Below, one piece after another: positions 35,681 through 45,084 of a DNA stretch of 64,000 nt. How positions within the stretch are numbered: position 1 is the first letter of the stretch; every line of letters begins with the position of its first letter. Below the pieces are notes generated by a model, which was given only the letters and a program-made list of their open reading frames with translations, was not told the DNA's origin and ran no database searches. The stretch lies in NCBI RefSeq assembly GCF_017874595.1, contig NZ_JAGILA010000001.1, positions 1,240,001 to 1,304,000 of the forward strand. The letters are read 5' to 3'. Source of the stretch: Sinorhizobium kostiense (GTDB taxonomy: Bacteria; Pseudomonadota; Alphaproteobacteria; Rhizobiales; Rhizobiaceae). Position numbers and translations under genes: made by a program.

Positions 35681-38203
35681 CTACCCAATCAGCCGCGGAA
35701 AGCCGTGCACGAGCGCGAGCCCGAGCAGCGACTGGGCGACGGCGTAGTGATATAGCAGCATGTAGTTGTCGAAGGTCACGCGCCGCGCGCCGTCAAGCTT
35801 GCCGGTGAGATAGCGCGCCAGAGTGAAGAGCCCAAGGATCGTGAGCGCGAAGGCAAGCTGAGCGAAGAGCACCGCGCCGAGATAGACCATGGCGCCATAG
35901 GCGTTGTCCCCGGGACGCAAGCCTGTCATCAGATGACCTGAGAGTTCGAGTGCAAGCGCGCCGATCAGCAACGCAAGCGACAGCAGGAGAGCCGCCGCCA
36001 TTGCAACTGGTGATGCAGCGAGCTTTTCAAGTCTGCGGCTGATGAGCCAGATAGTGGACGAACCGGCGAGCATCAATGCTGCGGCAGAAACCGGCCAGAG
36101 CCCGGGCGGTGGAGCCGGAGATCCGGTCGGAGCCCAGACCTCGGGCGAGACGAGCCAGAGAAACAGATAGGAGAAGACGTAGGCGAAATAGAGGGAAGCT
36201 GCCACGATCATCAGCACCACCATCGCCCACCACGAATGCGACGTAGGACCGGTCATGTAGGTCGGCAGGCGAATTCCTCTGGCGATATCGATCGTGCCTT
36301 TCGAGGGGCCGGGATCGAGCCCCCATGCCCACACGAGAACGAAGGCGATCGCAAGGGCGCCGCAGATGATGGCGATTGTCACCATCTTGACAGTCAGCAG
36401 CAGGAAACATGCGGCGGTGAAAACAGCCGCGAGGAAGGGCGGCCAGCCAGGGCCCGGCATCTGAATGACGTATTGCGGTTGGGCATGGATCGGCGATGTG
36501 ACGATGGTCTCCCGCCCGCCGGTCGGGGCATTGGGCAGGTAATGGTGCCCGTCGCGCACCTCCTGCGGCAGACTCGGTCTGTCCCAGAGAGGCTCTCGCC
36601 CCGTGATGTGCGGTATGCTGCGTGTAGAATAGACGTCGTTCGGCAGCCATTCCAACGTCCCGGCACCCCATGGGTTCTCGATTTCCGCGTTTCCGAAACG
36701 AAACTTCGCGATGAGGTCGATCAGGAAAATGAGAATCCCGGCGGCCAGGACGTAGGTGCCAACGGTGGAGATGGCGTTCAGCATATTCCAGCCGATGTCT
36801 TCCGGATAGGTCCACACGCGTCGGGGCATGCCCTTGAGCCCCGTTAGGTGCATCGGCAGGAAGGTGATGTTGAAGCCAATGAACATCAGCCAGAACACCC
36901 AGCGACCCAGCCGCTCCGAAAGCGGCCGGCGGCTGAACAGCGGTATCCAGTAGTAGTACGCCGCAAAAAGCGGGAAGACGAAGCCACCGATCAGCACATA
37001 GTGAAAATGGGCGACGACGAAGTAGGTGTCGTGTACCTGATAGTCGAACGGGACCATCGCCACCATCACACCGGTAAGCCCCCCGACAGTGAAGATGAAC
37101 AGGAAACCCAGGACAAACAGCGACGCGGTCGTCATGCGAAACCGCTGCCGCCCGGCGGCGATGGTGGCTATCCAGGCGAAGACCTGGATGCCTGACGGGA
37201 CGGCTACCGCCATGCTGGCTGCGGAGAAGAAGGCAAGACTCATTGCCGGTATGCCGGTAGTGAACATATGGTGCACCCACAGGCCGAAGCTGAAGAAGCC
37301 GGTGCCGATCAGCGCCACGACGATCAGGTGGTAGCCGACGAGGGGCGTGCGGGCCATGGTCGGCACGATCATCGAGACGAGGCCTGCCGCCGGAAGGAAG
37401 ATGATGTAGACCTCCGGGTGTCCGAAAAACCAGAAGAGGTGCTGCCACAGCAGAGGATCGCCGCCGCGCGCGGCGCTGAAGAATGGCCAGCCGAACGCCC
37501 GCTCGATCTCGAGCATCATCGTTGCCAGGATCACCGCGGGAAAGGCGAACATGATCATGCTGGCGAAGATCAGCATGGTCCAGGCGAAGATCGGCATCTT
37601 TGCGAGCGACATGCCCGGAGGTCGGGTTCTCAGCGTGCCGACGACGATCTCGATCGCACCGGCAATGGCCGAGATCTCGATGAAGCCGATCCCGAGCAGC
37701 CAGAAATCGGCGTTGTCGCCGGGTGAATATTCCGTGAGCGTCAGCGGCGGGTACATGAACCAGCCGCCTTTCGGGGCGAGGTCGTAAAAGATCGTCGAAA
37801 AGAACACCAGGCCGCCGACGACATAGGCCCAGATCGCGAATGCGCTAAGGCGAGGGAAGGGCAGGTCACGGGCGGCAAGCATCTGCGGCAGCAGCATGAC
37901 GCCGAGCGCCTCCACCGCCGGCACGGCGAACAGGAACATCATGGTGGTGCCGTGGACGGTGAACATCTGATTGTAGAGGTCTTGGCCGATGAGGCGGTTG
38001 TCGCCCACGGCCAGCTGCGTGCGCATCAGCATCGCCAGAACGCCGGCCATCAGGAAGAAGAGAAATGCGACGCCGATATAGAGCAGGCCGATCACGGTAT
38101 TGTTGACAGCGGTCAACAGCCGCCAGCCGCGCGGCGTCGCCCAGATGCGCTCGAGTTCACGGACTTCTCCTTCGGGACGGGGGGCCGGGTTGGGCAGTTC
38201 CAT
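35681..38203 (-). CDS. ctaD: Cytochrome c oxidase subunit I fused to subunit III
   Basis: 840 aa. Residues about 1-590 are subunit I: MFTVHGTTMMFLFAVPAVEA (haem-a ligand His), FWFFGHPEVYIIFLPAAGLV (CuB His and the cross-linked Tyr), VAHFHYVLIGGFVFPLFAAY (haem ligands). About 600-840 are the later helices of subunit III (THSWWAMVVLMIVAASLYFA, LYHYAVAQSLLGLALVHGF). Fusion of I and III in one chain is typical of caa3-type oxidases. ATG 38203 has GGAGGTGGATA before it; the open frame continues to 38848 but that part overlaps the antiporter gene. It reduces O2 at the inner membrane. Confidence 0.94.
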   Translation of the reverse strand: MELPNPAPRPEGEVRELERIWATPRGWRLLTAVNNTVIGLLYIGVAFLFFLMAGVLAMLMRTQLAVGDNRLIGQDLYNQMFTVHGTTMMFLFAVPAVEALGVMLLPQMLAARDLPFPRLSAFAIWAYVVGGLVFFSTIFYDLAPKGGWFMYPPLTLTEYSPGDNADFWLLGIGFIEISAIAGAIEIVVGTLRTRPPGMSLAKMPIFAWTMLIFASMIMFAFPAVILATMMLEIERAFGWPFFSAARGGDPLLWQHLFWFFGHPEVYIIFLPAAGLVSMIVPTMARTPLVGYHLIVVALIGTGFFSFGLWVHHMFTTGIPAMSLAFFSAASMAVAVPSGIQVFAWIATIAAGRQRFRMTTASLFVLGFLFIFTVGGLTGVMVAMVPFDYQVHDTYFVVAHFHYVLIGGFVFPLFAAYYYWIPLFSRRPLSERLGRWVFWLMFIGFNITFLPMHLTGLKGMPRRVWTYPEDIGWNMLNAISTVGTYVLAAGILIFLIDLIAKFRFGNAEIENPWGAGTLEWLPNDVYSTRSIPHITGREPLWDRPSLPQEVRDGHHYLPNAPTGGRETIVTSPIHAQPQYVIQMPGPGWPPFLAAVFTAACFLLLTVKMVTIAIICGALAIAFVLVWAWGLDPGPSKGTIDIARGIRLPTYMTGPTSHSWWAMVVLMIVAASLYFAYVFSYLFLWLVSPEVWAPTGSPAPPPGLWPVSAAALMLAGSSTIWLISRRLEKLAASPVAMAAALLLSLALLIGALALELSGHLMTGLRPGDNAYGAMVYLGAVLFAQLAFALTILGLFTLARYLTGKLDGARRVTFDNYMLLYHYAVAQSLLGLALVHGFPRLIG

Positions 38204-39276
38204 TATCCACCTCCACCGGAAACGTCGCGCAGGAAATAGAGCACGATCAGGCCGGAGAGATAAACGCTCAGGACCGCAAAGGAGTCGTACCCCATCTTGA
38301 ATATTGTGCGATCCCGCCTCTCCACCAGGCCAATGAAGAATATTGCCGTGACGGTGATCGCGATCAGCGCGGCAAAGGTCTCGAAGCGCCCGGCACTGTT
38401 CATCACGGCATCGGCGCCTCCCGTTAGATCGATGAGGAAGAGAAACGATGTGTCGATGAGGTTCGTACCGAAAATGTCCGACATTGCCATGGTGTAGAGG
38501 CCGGCCCGGGTGGCGCTGAAAACCGTGCTCACCTCCGGGAGCGAGGTTGCGATCGCCACCAGCACCGCGCCGACGAAGCTCTGGCCGAGTCCGGTGGCTT
38601 CGGCAATCGCTTCTCCGCTGCGCGAAAGCATGTAGCCTGCAAAGAGGATGATGGCACCGGTGCTTGCAGCGCCCCAGCCCGCCGCCTTGAGGGATTGCCC
38701 GCCGCTCACCTTTGCTTGCTGCCGCGCCCGCCTTTCTTCGTTCTCGCGTGTCACATCCTCGTCGTTGGCGATCCAGGGCCTGTCGCGTTGCGCGCGCGAC
38801 AGCACCCAGAGGCCAAATCCGGTCACGGCTGCGAGAAGCCACATCCACAGCCCGGCGAACAGAACCGGTGTGTCGCCCACGACGATGGAAGCGGCGACGA
38901 TCGACAGGAGAAGGATCTTGAACCCGCCCTGAAGCATGACGATCGGGTCCGGGATGACGGAGGTTAGCGCCTGGCGACCGATCACCATGTCTGCCAGCGC
39001 AAGGATCGCCACCTGCATGGCGATGCCGCCGAGCATGCTGTTGACTGCGAGGCTGGCGTCACCACTCAGCGACGAGCTCACCGCTACCGCCAGCTCCGGC
39101 AGGGAAGTCACGCCGCCAAGAAGCACGACGCCGATGAAGGCCTGCCCGAGCCCTGTCTTCTCGCTGATGACATTGGCATAACGCGCGATTCTGACACCGG
39201 CCATCCAGACCGCCATCGCTGCTCCGGCGAATATGGGAATGTTCAGCCACAGTCCGAGACCGGCGAAATCGAGCAT
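38203..39276 (-). CDS. Calcium/sodium:proton-type antiporter (CaCA family)
   Basis: 357 aa with two homologous halves, each containing the alpha-repeat (GLGQAFIGVVLLGGVTSLPELAV and GLGQSFVGAVLVAIATSLPEVST), the hallmark of cation/Ca exchangers, with the pore-lining Glu in TSLPE. A hydrophilic loop (about 165-200) separates them. Ten to eleven membrane helices. It lies between subunit II and the subunit I/III gene of the oxidase operon, overlapping its downstream neighbour (TAATG), so it is co-transcribed. Its inclusion in a respiratory operon is unusual. Confidence 0.9.
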   Translation of the reverse strand: MLDFAGLGLWLNIPIFAGAAMAVWMAGVRIARYANVISEKTGLGQAFIGVVLLGGVTSLPELAVAVSSSLSGDASLAVNSMLGGIAMQVAILALADMVIGRQALTSVIPDPIVMLQGGFKILLLSIVAASIVVGDTPVLFAGLWMWLLAAVTGFGLWVLSRAQRDRPWIANDEDVTRENEERRARQQAKVSGGQSLKAAGWGAASTGAIILFAGYMLSRSGEAIAEATGLGQSFVGAVLVAIATSLPEVSTVFSATRAGLYTMAMSDIFGTNLIDTSFLFLIDLTGGADAVMNSAGRFETFAALIAITVTAIFFIGLVERRDRTIFKMGYDSFAVLSVYLSGLIVLYFLRDVSGGGG

Positions 39277-39282
39277 CGGTAG

Positions 39283-40275
39283 TCACCTCAACTGGTCGAG
39301 ATAAGCGGCAAGCTGCCGCAATTCGCCATCCGTGAAGATTTCATAAGGCGGCATGAGATTTTCCGGCTTCACGTGCTGCCCGTCGCGGATCCAGCGGACG
39401 AAGGCGTCCGGATCGTTCTCGAGCGTGGCGGCGGCAAGCGAATGCCGGCTGCCGACATGCGTCAGGTCAGGTCCGATGGTGCCTTGGGCCTCCGTTCCGC
39501 GCACCCTGTGGCATGCAACGCAGCCGGATGAGAGGAAGAGCGCCTGGCCCGCCACCTGGTCCTCGCCAGACGGGTTTCGGGCGTCGCCGGCCTCCCGATC
39601 GAGCCAGGCTGTAAACTGATCCTCCGGCATCGCGATCGCGAAAAAGGACATGAAGGCATGCGGCCCGCCGCAATACTCTGCACATTGGCCCCGGCTGATC
39701 CCCGCCTCGGCTACCTGAAGGGTAAGACGGTTGGTGCGGCCGGGGATCATGTCGAGCTTGCCGGCAAGGCGCGGGATCCAGAAGCTATGGATCACGTCGG
39801 CGGATGTCAGTTCGACCTGTACTGGCCGCCCGACAGGCAAACGGATCTCGTTGGCGCTCTCGACGCGTCGGCCGGTTTCGTCGACATAGGTCACCCGCCA
39901 CCACCAGCGTTCGCCGACCACCTCGATGCGCAATTGCCCGTCTGCTCGGGCGGCGGCCGGAGACCCTGGGCCCATCAGGTAAAATCCGTAGCCAAGCAGG
40001 AGGGTGAGGGCAACGATCGGGAAAACAACACCGCCTCCGATCACCAACCGCTCGTTGGCAAGGCGTGCGCGCCAGCGCCCGCCGCCGCGCAGCGCGGCGG
40101 CCGTGATCAGGCCGACCGCCAAGAAAACGGTGGTGGAGAACACGATCAGCAGCCAGGTGAGGGTATCGATGCGTTCGGCTTCGGTGCCAGAAGGATCGAG
40201 TGCTGACTGGACGCCGCTGCAGCCCTGCAGCGCGAGGAGGAGGAGGAATGCTGCGACCGACCTCGCTAAGCTCAT
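39283..40275 (-). CDS. ctaC: Cytochrome c oxidase subunit II with a C-terminal haem c domain
   Basis: 330 aa. A lipoprotein-type signal (SVAAFLLLLALQGCSG) is followed by two membrane helices. The CuA domain has SADVIHSFWIPRLAGKLDMI and the copper ligands CAEYCGGPHAFM (near 205-216). A C-terminal cytochrome c domain has CVACH (near 255-260) and a Met ligand in the C-terminal helix (NLMPPYE). This is the caa3-type layout, in which the fixed haem c passes electrons to CuA. Overlaps the stop of the upstream cytochrome c gene (ATGA). Confidence 0.94.
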   Translation of the reverse strand: MSLARSVAAFLLLLALQGCSGVQSALDPSGTEAERIDTLTWLLIVFSTTVFLAVGLITAAALRGGGRWRARLANERLVIGGGVVFPIVALTLLLGYGFYLMGPGSPAAARADGQLRIEVVGERWWWRVTYVDETGRRVESANEIRLPVGRPVQVELTSADVIHSFWIPRLAGKLDMIPGRTNRLTLQVAEAGISRGQCAEYCGGPHAFMSFFAIAMPEDQFTAWLDREAGDARNPSGEDQVAGQALFLSSGCVACHRVRGTEAQGTIGPDLTHVGSRHSLAAATLENDPDAFVRWIRDGQHVKPENLMPPYEIFTDGELRQLAAYLDQLR

Positions 40276-41399
40276 CGGCTCGACTCCGCGACCGGGGCCT
40301 GAGGCACGTCGCCAGCTGGCAGTGAGGCGAAGTAGGCGGCGACGTCTTCAATCTGCTGCTGGTCGAGCGCAGTGGCAACGACCGCCATGATCCTTCCATA
40401 GCCAGTCCCTCGCCGTCCTCCGCGATGCCAGAGTTGCAATTGGCCTACGATGTAGGCGGCGTTCTGACCGGCGAGTACCGGGAAATCCGGCGACTGCCGC
40501 CCGGAGTGACAGTTCATGCAAGCGGGCACCTGCTCTCGCGGTATGCCGCGGGTGGCGATGGCTTGCCCACGGCCCAGCTGTTCCGGATCGCGGGAGATGG
40601 AAGTCTCGACTGCAGGAGGCCGCAGTCGGGCATAGTGGGCCGCCAGTTCTCGCCTCTCACGTTCGCTCAGCAGGTCTGCGACTGGCTCCATCGCGCCGCT
40701 CGCGCGGGTCCGTCCAGCATATTCCCTGAGGCTGCGCAGGAGGTAGGCCTCGGGCAGCCCCGCAAGCCGGGGGATGCGGTCGCCATTGGTGCCAGTGCCT
40801 TCGCTTTCATGGCAGCGTCCGCAGCGGGTGAGGACCCCGGCATTCGCCAGCCCCTCGTCACCACTGCGACCGCCGCGAGTGACACCAGCGAGGTCCTCAT
40901 AGATTTGGCTTGCGGAGGGGAGGCGGGCAAGAAACGCCGTCACCGCCCAGACCTCGTCCTCGCGTCTCGGATCAGGCCATGCCGGCATTCCGGTGTATTT
41001 CAGGCCGTTCTTGACGATCCAGAAGATTTCCTCCGACGGGCGCCGCTCGCCCACGTCCAGCAGATCCGGCGGTGGGGGCAGCATGCCGCCGACGATCGGG
41101 TTTATCCCTTCACCGGGCCGGCCGTGACAGGGCACGCAACCGCCTTCGTAATGCGCGGCGCCGAGGCGGATCAGGCCTTCCTCATCGAGCGGCGGAACTT
41201 TGATCCCGAAACTGCGGACGTCGATCGAACGTTCGCGGAGAATTTCGATCAACCAGGTTGTAATCTGCAAATGACCTGTCGAGGCGGCGATATTGTAGAC
41301 CCCTGACAGGATAAAGACGGCGCCCGCGAGCACGAGGCCGCCGGCGGCCGCACCGGCCATCTTCGCAACGGTGGTCCAGGGCAGGTCCTTCAGCTCCAC
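40272..41399 (-). CDS. Membrane-anchored three-haem cytochrome c
   Basis: 375 aa. One N-terminal membrane helix (about 15-37, AGAAAGGLVLAGAVFILSGVY) is followed by three class I cytochrome c domains, each with CxxCH: CVPCH, CGRCH and CMNCH. Likely Met ligands lie about 50-70 residues after each motif. The GTG at 41399 is chosen over 41456 because the extended start lies inside the upstream ctaG. It likely carries electrons to the haem c of subunit II, either from a bc1 complex or from a dehydrogenase. Confidence 0.9.
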   Translation of the reverse strand: MELKDLPWTTVAKMAGAAAGGLVLAGAVFILSGVYNIAASTGHLQITTWLIEILRERSIDVRSFGIKVPPLDEEGLIRLGAAHYEGGCVPCHGRPGEGINPIVGGMLPPPPDLLDVGERRPSEEIFWIVKNGLKYTGMPAWPDPRREDEVWAVTAFLARLPSASQIYEDLAGVTRGGRSGDEGLANAGVLTRCGRCHESEGTGTNGDRIPRLAGLPEAYLLRSLREYAGRTRASGAMEPVADLLSERERRELAAHYARLRPPAVETSISRDPEQLGRGQAIATRGIPREQVPACMNCHSGRQSPDFPVLAGQNAAYIVGQLQLWHRGGRRGTGYGRIMAVVATALDQQQIEDVAAYFASLPAGDVPQAPVAESSR

Positions 41400-41983
41400 G
41401 CTTCCGCATCCGTATTCGATTTGTCTACCGGGATTGATTCCATGGCGAACAGCCATCGCGCCGCCATGGCAATGCCGGCGAGAACATAAGTGGCCGGACA
41501 GGCGGCAAGCATGATCAAGCCGGCTAGTTGCTGGTCAGCGAGGCTCGCCGTGAGTGCAGGCGCCTCGAGGGCCGTGTGGTGGCCGGCAAACTGGCCGTAG
41601 AGCGCTCGCGGGGCGAACACGAAAAGCACCGCCAGTAGGCAGTAAAACTTGCTGGTGACGAGGAGCGCGAGGACAGGTTTCCAGAAGTGGTTTCCCTGGA
41701 ACCGAAGGAGCAGCCACCAGAACAGGAGGGCACTCAGCAACAGCGTTCCATGCATCAGCAGGAGCAGTAAATCCGAGGCGAAAGCGCGACCGAGAATCGG
41801 TGGCGCGTGCCAAATCCAAAGGCCGGCAAGCTGCGCCACTGTAGCGAGCGCCAGTGCGATCGCTGAGGGCTCGCGCCTACGCTCATGGAGGGCGCATAGA
41901 AAGAGCGCCGCCGCCGGCGCGAGGAGATTCATCAGCAGGATGTGCATGACCATATGGCTTGCCAACGGTCCCATCAGCTCCAA
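41390..41983 (-). CDS. ctaG: Cytochrome c oxidase assembly factor CtaG (caa3_CtaG type)
   Basis: 197 aa, six to seven membrane helices with conserved His in MGPLASHMVMHILLMNLLAP and in FAGHHTALEAPALTA, typical of the caa3_CtaG family, which is required for CuB insertion. It is the first gene of the operon (ctaG, cytochrome c, subunit II, antiporter, subunit I/III). Its start, ATG 41983, is 287 bases from the divergent small gene. Haem-a synthesis genes (ctaA/ctaB) are absent from the window. Confidence 0.9.
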   Translation of the reverse strand: MELMGPLASHMVMHILLMNLLAPAAALFLCALHERRREPSAIALALATVAQLAGLWIWHAPPILGRAFASDLLLLLMHGTLLLSALLFWWLLLRFQGNHFWKPVLALLVTSKFYCLLAVLFVFAPRALYGQFAGHHTALEAPALTASLADQQLAGLIMLAACPATYVLAGIAMAARWLFAMESIPVDKSNTDAEAWS

Positions 41984-42270
41984 CCTCCGGCAAAAACGGG
42001 CGCAACGTTCAAAATTCGTCCCGGGCCGGGCGCGGATGCGCTCCGCTCAAGCAAACGAACCCTGGAACTCCCCAGCCGCGTTCTCGCCTAACCGGCCTTT
42101 CGGCCTATGGTTCCCTTGCCGGAACTGTGCGTTCGTCTCATCACCTTCTGTAGAGAGCCGGAAGGACAAGCGTTTCCCGGCTGAGCGAAAATCGGGAGAG
42201 CCAGCGGAACAATCTCCAGAGCGCGCCATTTCTCCCTTCGTTGCTGCGATCGACGCGGGTGGAGGAAGAC

Positions 42271-42546
42271 ATGGCGGAGACACATGCTATTTCGCGGCCT
42301 CGAGCCCTTTCCGATTATCCTGGACGGGAGGCGGATTGCGTCGCCGCCCTGAGGCCAGCCGTCGCAGAATTGGCTGAAACCTCACAGGACAGCATCGTCG
42401 CAGCCATGGGTGGAGAGATGACCGACGACTTGCTGGCGCTCGCCCGCAAAGCTGAAAAGGCGGGCTGGCGCTTCGAGGAGGCTTCCGATGCGATCGAGAA
42501 GCTGGCGCGCGAATACGAGGGTGCCAAAGGCACTATTTTTGACTGA
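42271..42546 (+). CDS. Small acidic hypothetical protein
   Basis: 91 aa, helical and acidic (AVAELAETSQDSIVAAMGGE, LARKAEKAGWRFEEASDAIE). A ribosome site GGAGGAAG precedes ATG 42271. A GGAAC-N16-CATT element at 42206-42230 weakly fits the GGAAC-N18-TT stress consensus. Small helical proteins like this recur in the stress regions of the window. No family recognised. Confidence 0.7.
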   Translation: MAETHAISRPRALSDYPGREADCVAALRPAVAELAETSQDSIVAAMGGEMTDDLLALARKAEKAGWRFEEASDAIEKLAREYEGAKGTIFD

Positions 42547-42605
42547 GTGCCGACAAACTCGGCCCGGACAATTAAGACAGCATAGCTGCGATATGGTGGT
42601 GGCCC

Positions 42606-43670
42606 TTGCCGAAACTGGGCGTCCTGACCTTTCATCGATGCATCAATTACGGGTCATTCTGGCAGGCACGATGTCTGATCGATGGTCTTCGTTCGCTCGG
42701 GGCAGACCCTGTGATACTTGACCACCATTCCAGCCGCGTCCGTCGCGCCGAGTGGCGTTGTGCGTTCCAGCCGCTTCTGCCAGCCCGCACAATGGCATCC
42801 GACCTTCCGCTCTATTCGGCAAAGATTCGGCGGTTCGCCGACGCGTGTCGGTCGTTTCCGCTGAGCCGCGCATTCGAACTGGATGACCCGGTGGACCTCG
42901 AAACCTATGAAAGCATCGTCGTTGGAAGCGACGAGGTCTGGAACCTGCGACACCCGTGGTACGGCGGGTGCCAACTCTTCTATGGAGAAGGTCTGCGTGC
43001 GCAGCGGATCGTCTCTTATGCGGCGACCTTCGGGAGCCTCACGGCTAGCCGAGGGCTCGACCGCTATTGGGCCGACAAGCTTCAGAGGTTCGACGCGATC
43101 TCGGTACGGGACGAGAATTCGAAAGGGATCGTAGAGAGCACATTGGGGCGGGAGGCGGCGCTCGTCCTCGACCCTTGCCTCCTGTTTCCGGAGGCAATCG
43201 CGGCTACCAGGCATGATGCGGCCGCCGCCCCCTATGTGGCGGTATACGGACATTCCTTTCCCCGATGGTTTCAGGTGGCGGTCCGCTTCTGGGCAAGGTC
43301 GCGTTCGCTGCCACTCGTCAGCATCGGCTACCGCAACGACTGGGCGGACGCCCAGTGGATCGATGCGGGACCTTACGAATTTGCGGGGTTCATTGCCGAT
43401 GCCCAGGCGGTTGTCACGAACTTCTTTCATGGATGTGTCTTCTCGCTCTTGAATGAGAAGCCCTTCGCTTGCGTGCTCTCCGACTACCGCTCCAACAAGG
43501 TTTGCGACCTCGCGCAAACAACCGGCGCCGAGCGCCACCTGGTCACGGAGGAAACGCCGCAAGCGACCTATGCCACCATTCTCGAAGAGGCGGTGGAGCC
43601 GGCGATCGCAGACCGGCTCGTGAAGCTCAGGCTGCAATCCAAGGGTTACTTGGACAATGTCCTCGGCTGA
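42606..43670 (+). CDS. Polysaccharide pyruvyl transferase-family protein
   Basis: 354 aa. The domain pattern fits PF04230: an N-terminal LGVLTFHRCINYGSFWQARC, the middle ETYESIVVGSDEVWNL, SYAATFGSLTASRGLDRYW, a conserved DAISVRDENSKGIVE, and the C-terminal FIADAQAVVTNFFHGCVFSLLNEKPF. In known members (CsaB, ExoV, WcaK/AmsJ) the enzyme adds a pyruvate ketal from phosphoenolpyruvate to a sugar. TTG 42606 with GGTGGTGG upstream is the only in-frame start near the conserved N-terminus. It overlaps the downstream FrhB-like gene by 14 bases, so the two are coupled. Confidence 0.9.
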   Translation: MPKLGVLTFHRCINYGSFWQARCLIDGLRSLGADPVILDHHSSRVRRAEWRCAFQPLLPARTMASDLPLYSAKIRRFADACRSFPLSRAFELDDPVDLETYESIVVGSDEVWNLRHPWYGGCQLFYGEGLRAQRIVSYAATFGSLTASRGLDRYWADKLQRFDAISVRDENSKGIVESTLGREAALVLDPCLLFPEAIAATRHDAAAAPYVAVYGHSFPRWFQVAVRFWARSRSLPLVSIGYRNDWADAQWIDAGPYEFAGFIADAQAVVTNFFHGCVFSLLNEKPFACVLSDYRSNKVCDLAQTTGAERHLVTEETPQATYATILEEAVEPAIADRLVKLRLQSKGYLDNVLG

Positions 43671-45057
43671 GCCATCCGAACGTGGGCCGGTTGGTGCCGC
43701 GATCACGCCGAGACAGATTTGCAGATCGGGATTGTGTATCGGCTGCGGAGCCTGCATGGCGGGGGTTGACGCGGACCGCCCCAGAATGCGGCTCGACCGC
43801 TATGGCCAGTTCAAGCCGGACGCTACTTTGCCCCATTTGCCGAACGGCCCTGGAATCGCGCACGTTTGCCCGTTCTCGCCCCATTCGAGAAACGAGGATG
43901 AAATCGCGGCCGCGCGCTTTTCCTCTGCGCGCTACGTGGATCCGTTGATTGGCCGCTTTCACGCTGCCTATGTCGGGCATGTGGCGGAGGGCAGCTTTCG
44001 AGCAGATGGCAGCTCCGGCGGCATGGCGAGCTGGACGGCCGTCGAGCTCTTGAAAGAACGCCTGGTCGATGGCATCGCCCATGTGGTTCCGCAAACCGCA
44101 GGTGGAGAAGGCAAGCCTCTCTTCGGATACCGAATTTCGCGAAGCGTGGAAGACGTCTGCTACGGCGCCAAGTCGCGCTACTATCCGGTGGAGATGTCCG
44201 GGGCCCTTGATGAAATGCGCCGCCGCCCAGGGCGCTACGCGGTCGTCGGCATCCCCTGTTTCGTCAAGGCCGTGCAGCTTCTCCGTCTTGAAGATCCGGT
44301 CCTTCGGGATCGCATCCCCTTCACGCTGGGTCTCTTCTGTGGACACATGAAAAGCGCGCGGTTCGTCGAGAGTTTTGCCTGGCAGATGGGGGAAAGCATT
44401 GAGAGCATCGCTGCCGTGGACTACCGCCTCAAGGATCCTCGAAGACCTGCCAACTGGTACACCGCCCATCTGCGCCTGAAGGACGGAAGTACCCGGAGCA
44501 GGGACTGGTGGCACCTGGCCGATGGCGATTGGGGTGCGGGGTTCTTCCAGAACTCGGCTTGCAATTTCTGCGACGACCTCACCGGAGAGACAGCCGACAT
44601 CTCGTTCGGAGACGCCTGGGTGGAGCCCTATTCGTCGGACGGCCACGGCACGAATGTCGTTGTGGTGCGCTCGCCTGAGCTTCATCGGCTCATCGATCGG
44701 GCGGTCGAGAAGGGGCGGCTCAATCTCGAAGAGGTCGACAGCGCCTTCGTGGTGCGAACGCAGGCCGCGGGCTTCAGGCAACGCAGAGAGGGGCTCGCCT
44801 TCCGCCTGAGTTGGCCGCGTCTCGGTGTCAGGCCAGCAAAGCGCGTACCGCCGAGTTTTACCGGCCTGCCGGCCCGCCGCATGTTGATTTACTGGCTGCG
44901 CAGCGCGATCAGCGCGCAGAGCCACCGCGTATTCTGGTGCGCCAGGACATTGCGCATGCCGCAGCTTTATATTCGATGGGCCTCAACGATGCTCGCCCTT
45001 TACCAGGGCATCACTTATTCGCGGGGCTGGATCGGCAGGCTCTTTGGACCACGATGA
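43657..45057 (+). CDS. FrhB-like iron-sulfur protein (coenzyme F420 hydrogenase beta-subunit family)
   Basis: 466 aa. An N-terminal cluster motif (CRSGLCIGCGACMAG, cysteines near 22, 27, 30, 33) and a later HVCP (Cys 71) fit a 4Fe-4S ferredoxin domain. FrhB N and C domains follow (ADGSSGGMASWTAVELLKERL, VGIPCFVKAVQLLR, ACNFCDDLTGETADISFGDA). F420 genes are not expected in rhizobia, and in polysaccharide loci this family pairs with pyruvyl transferases. It may be a reductase of an unusual sugar or lipid substrate. Overlap with the upstream gene shows they act together. Confidence 0.88.
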   Translation: MSSAEPSERGPVGAAITPRQICRSGLCIGCGACMAGVDADRPRMRLDRYGQFKPDATLPHLPNGPGIAHVCPFSPHSRNEDEIAAARFSSARYVDPLIGRFHAAYVGHVAEGSFRADGSSGGMASWTAVELLKERLVDGIAHVVPQTAGGEGKPLFGYRISRSVEDVCYGAKSRYYPVEMSGALDEMRRRPGRYAVVGIPCFVKAVQLLRLEDPVLRDRIPFTLGLFCGHMKSARFVESFAWQMGESIESIAAVDYRLKDPRRPANWYTAHLRLKDGSTRSRDWWHLADGDWGAGFFQNSACNFCDDLTGETADISFGDAWVEPYSSDGHGTNVVVVRSPELHRLIDRAVEKGRLNLEEVDSAFVVRTQAAGFRQRREGLAFRLSWPRLGVRPAKRVPPSFTGLPARRMLIYWLRSAISAQSHRVFWCARTLRMPQLYIRWASTMLALYQGITYSRGWIGRLFGPR

Positions 45058-45084
45058 ATTCAATAAGGACGCGCGGCGCTGAGG

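Noticed and set aside
38204..38848. N-terminal extension of the oxidase subunit I/III frame
   Set aside because: Overlaps the antiporter gene entirely; the family start MELPNPAP with a ribosome site is at 38203.
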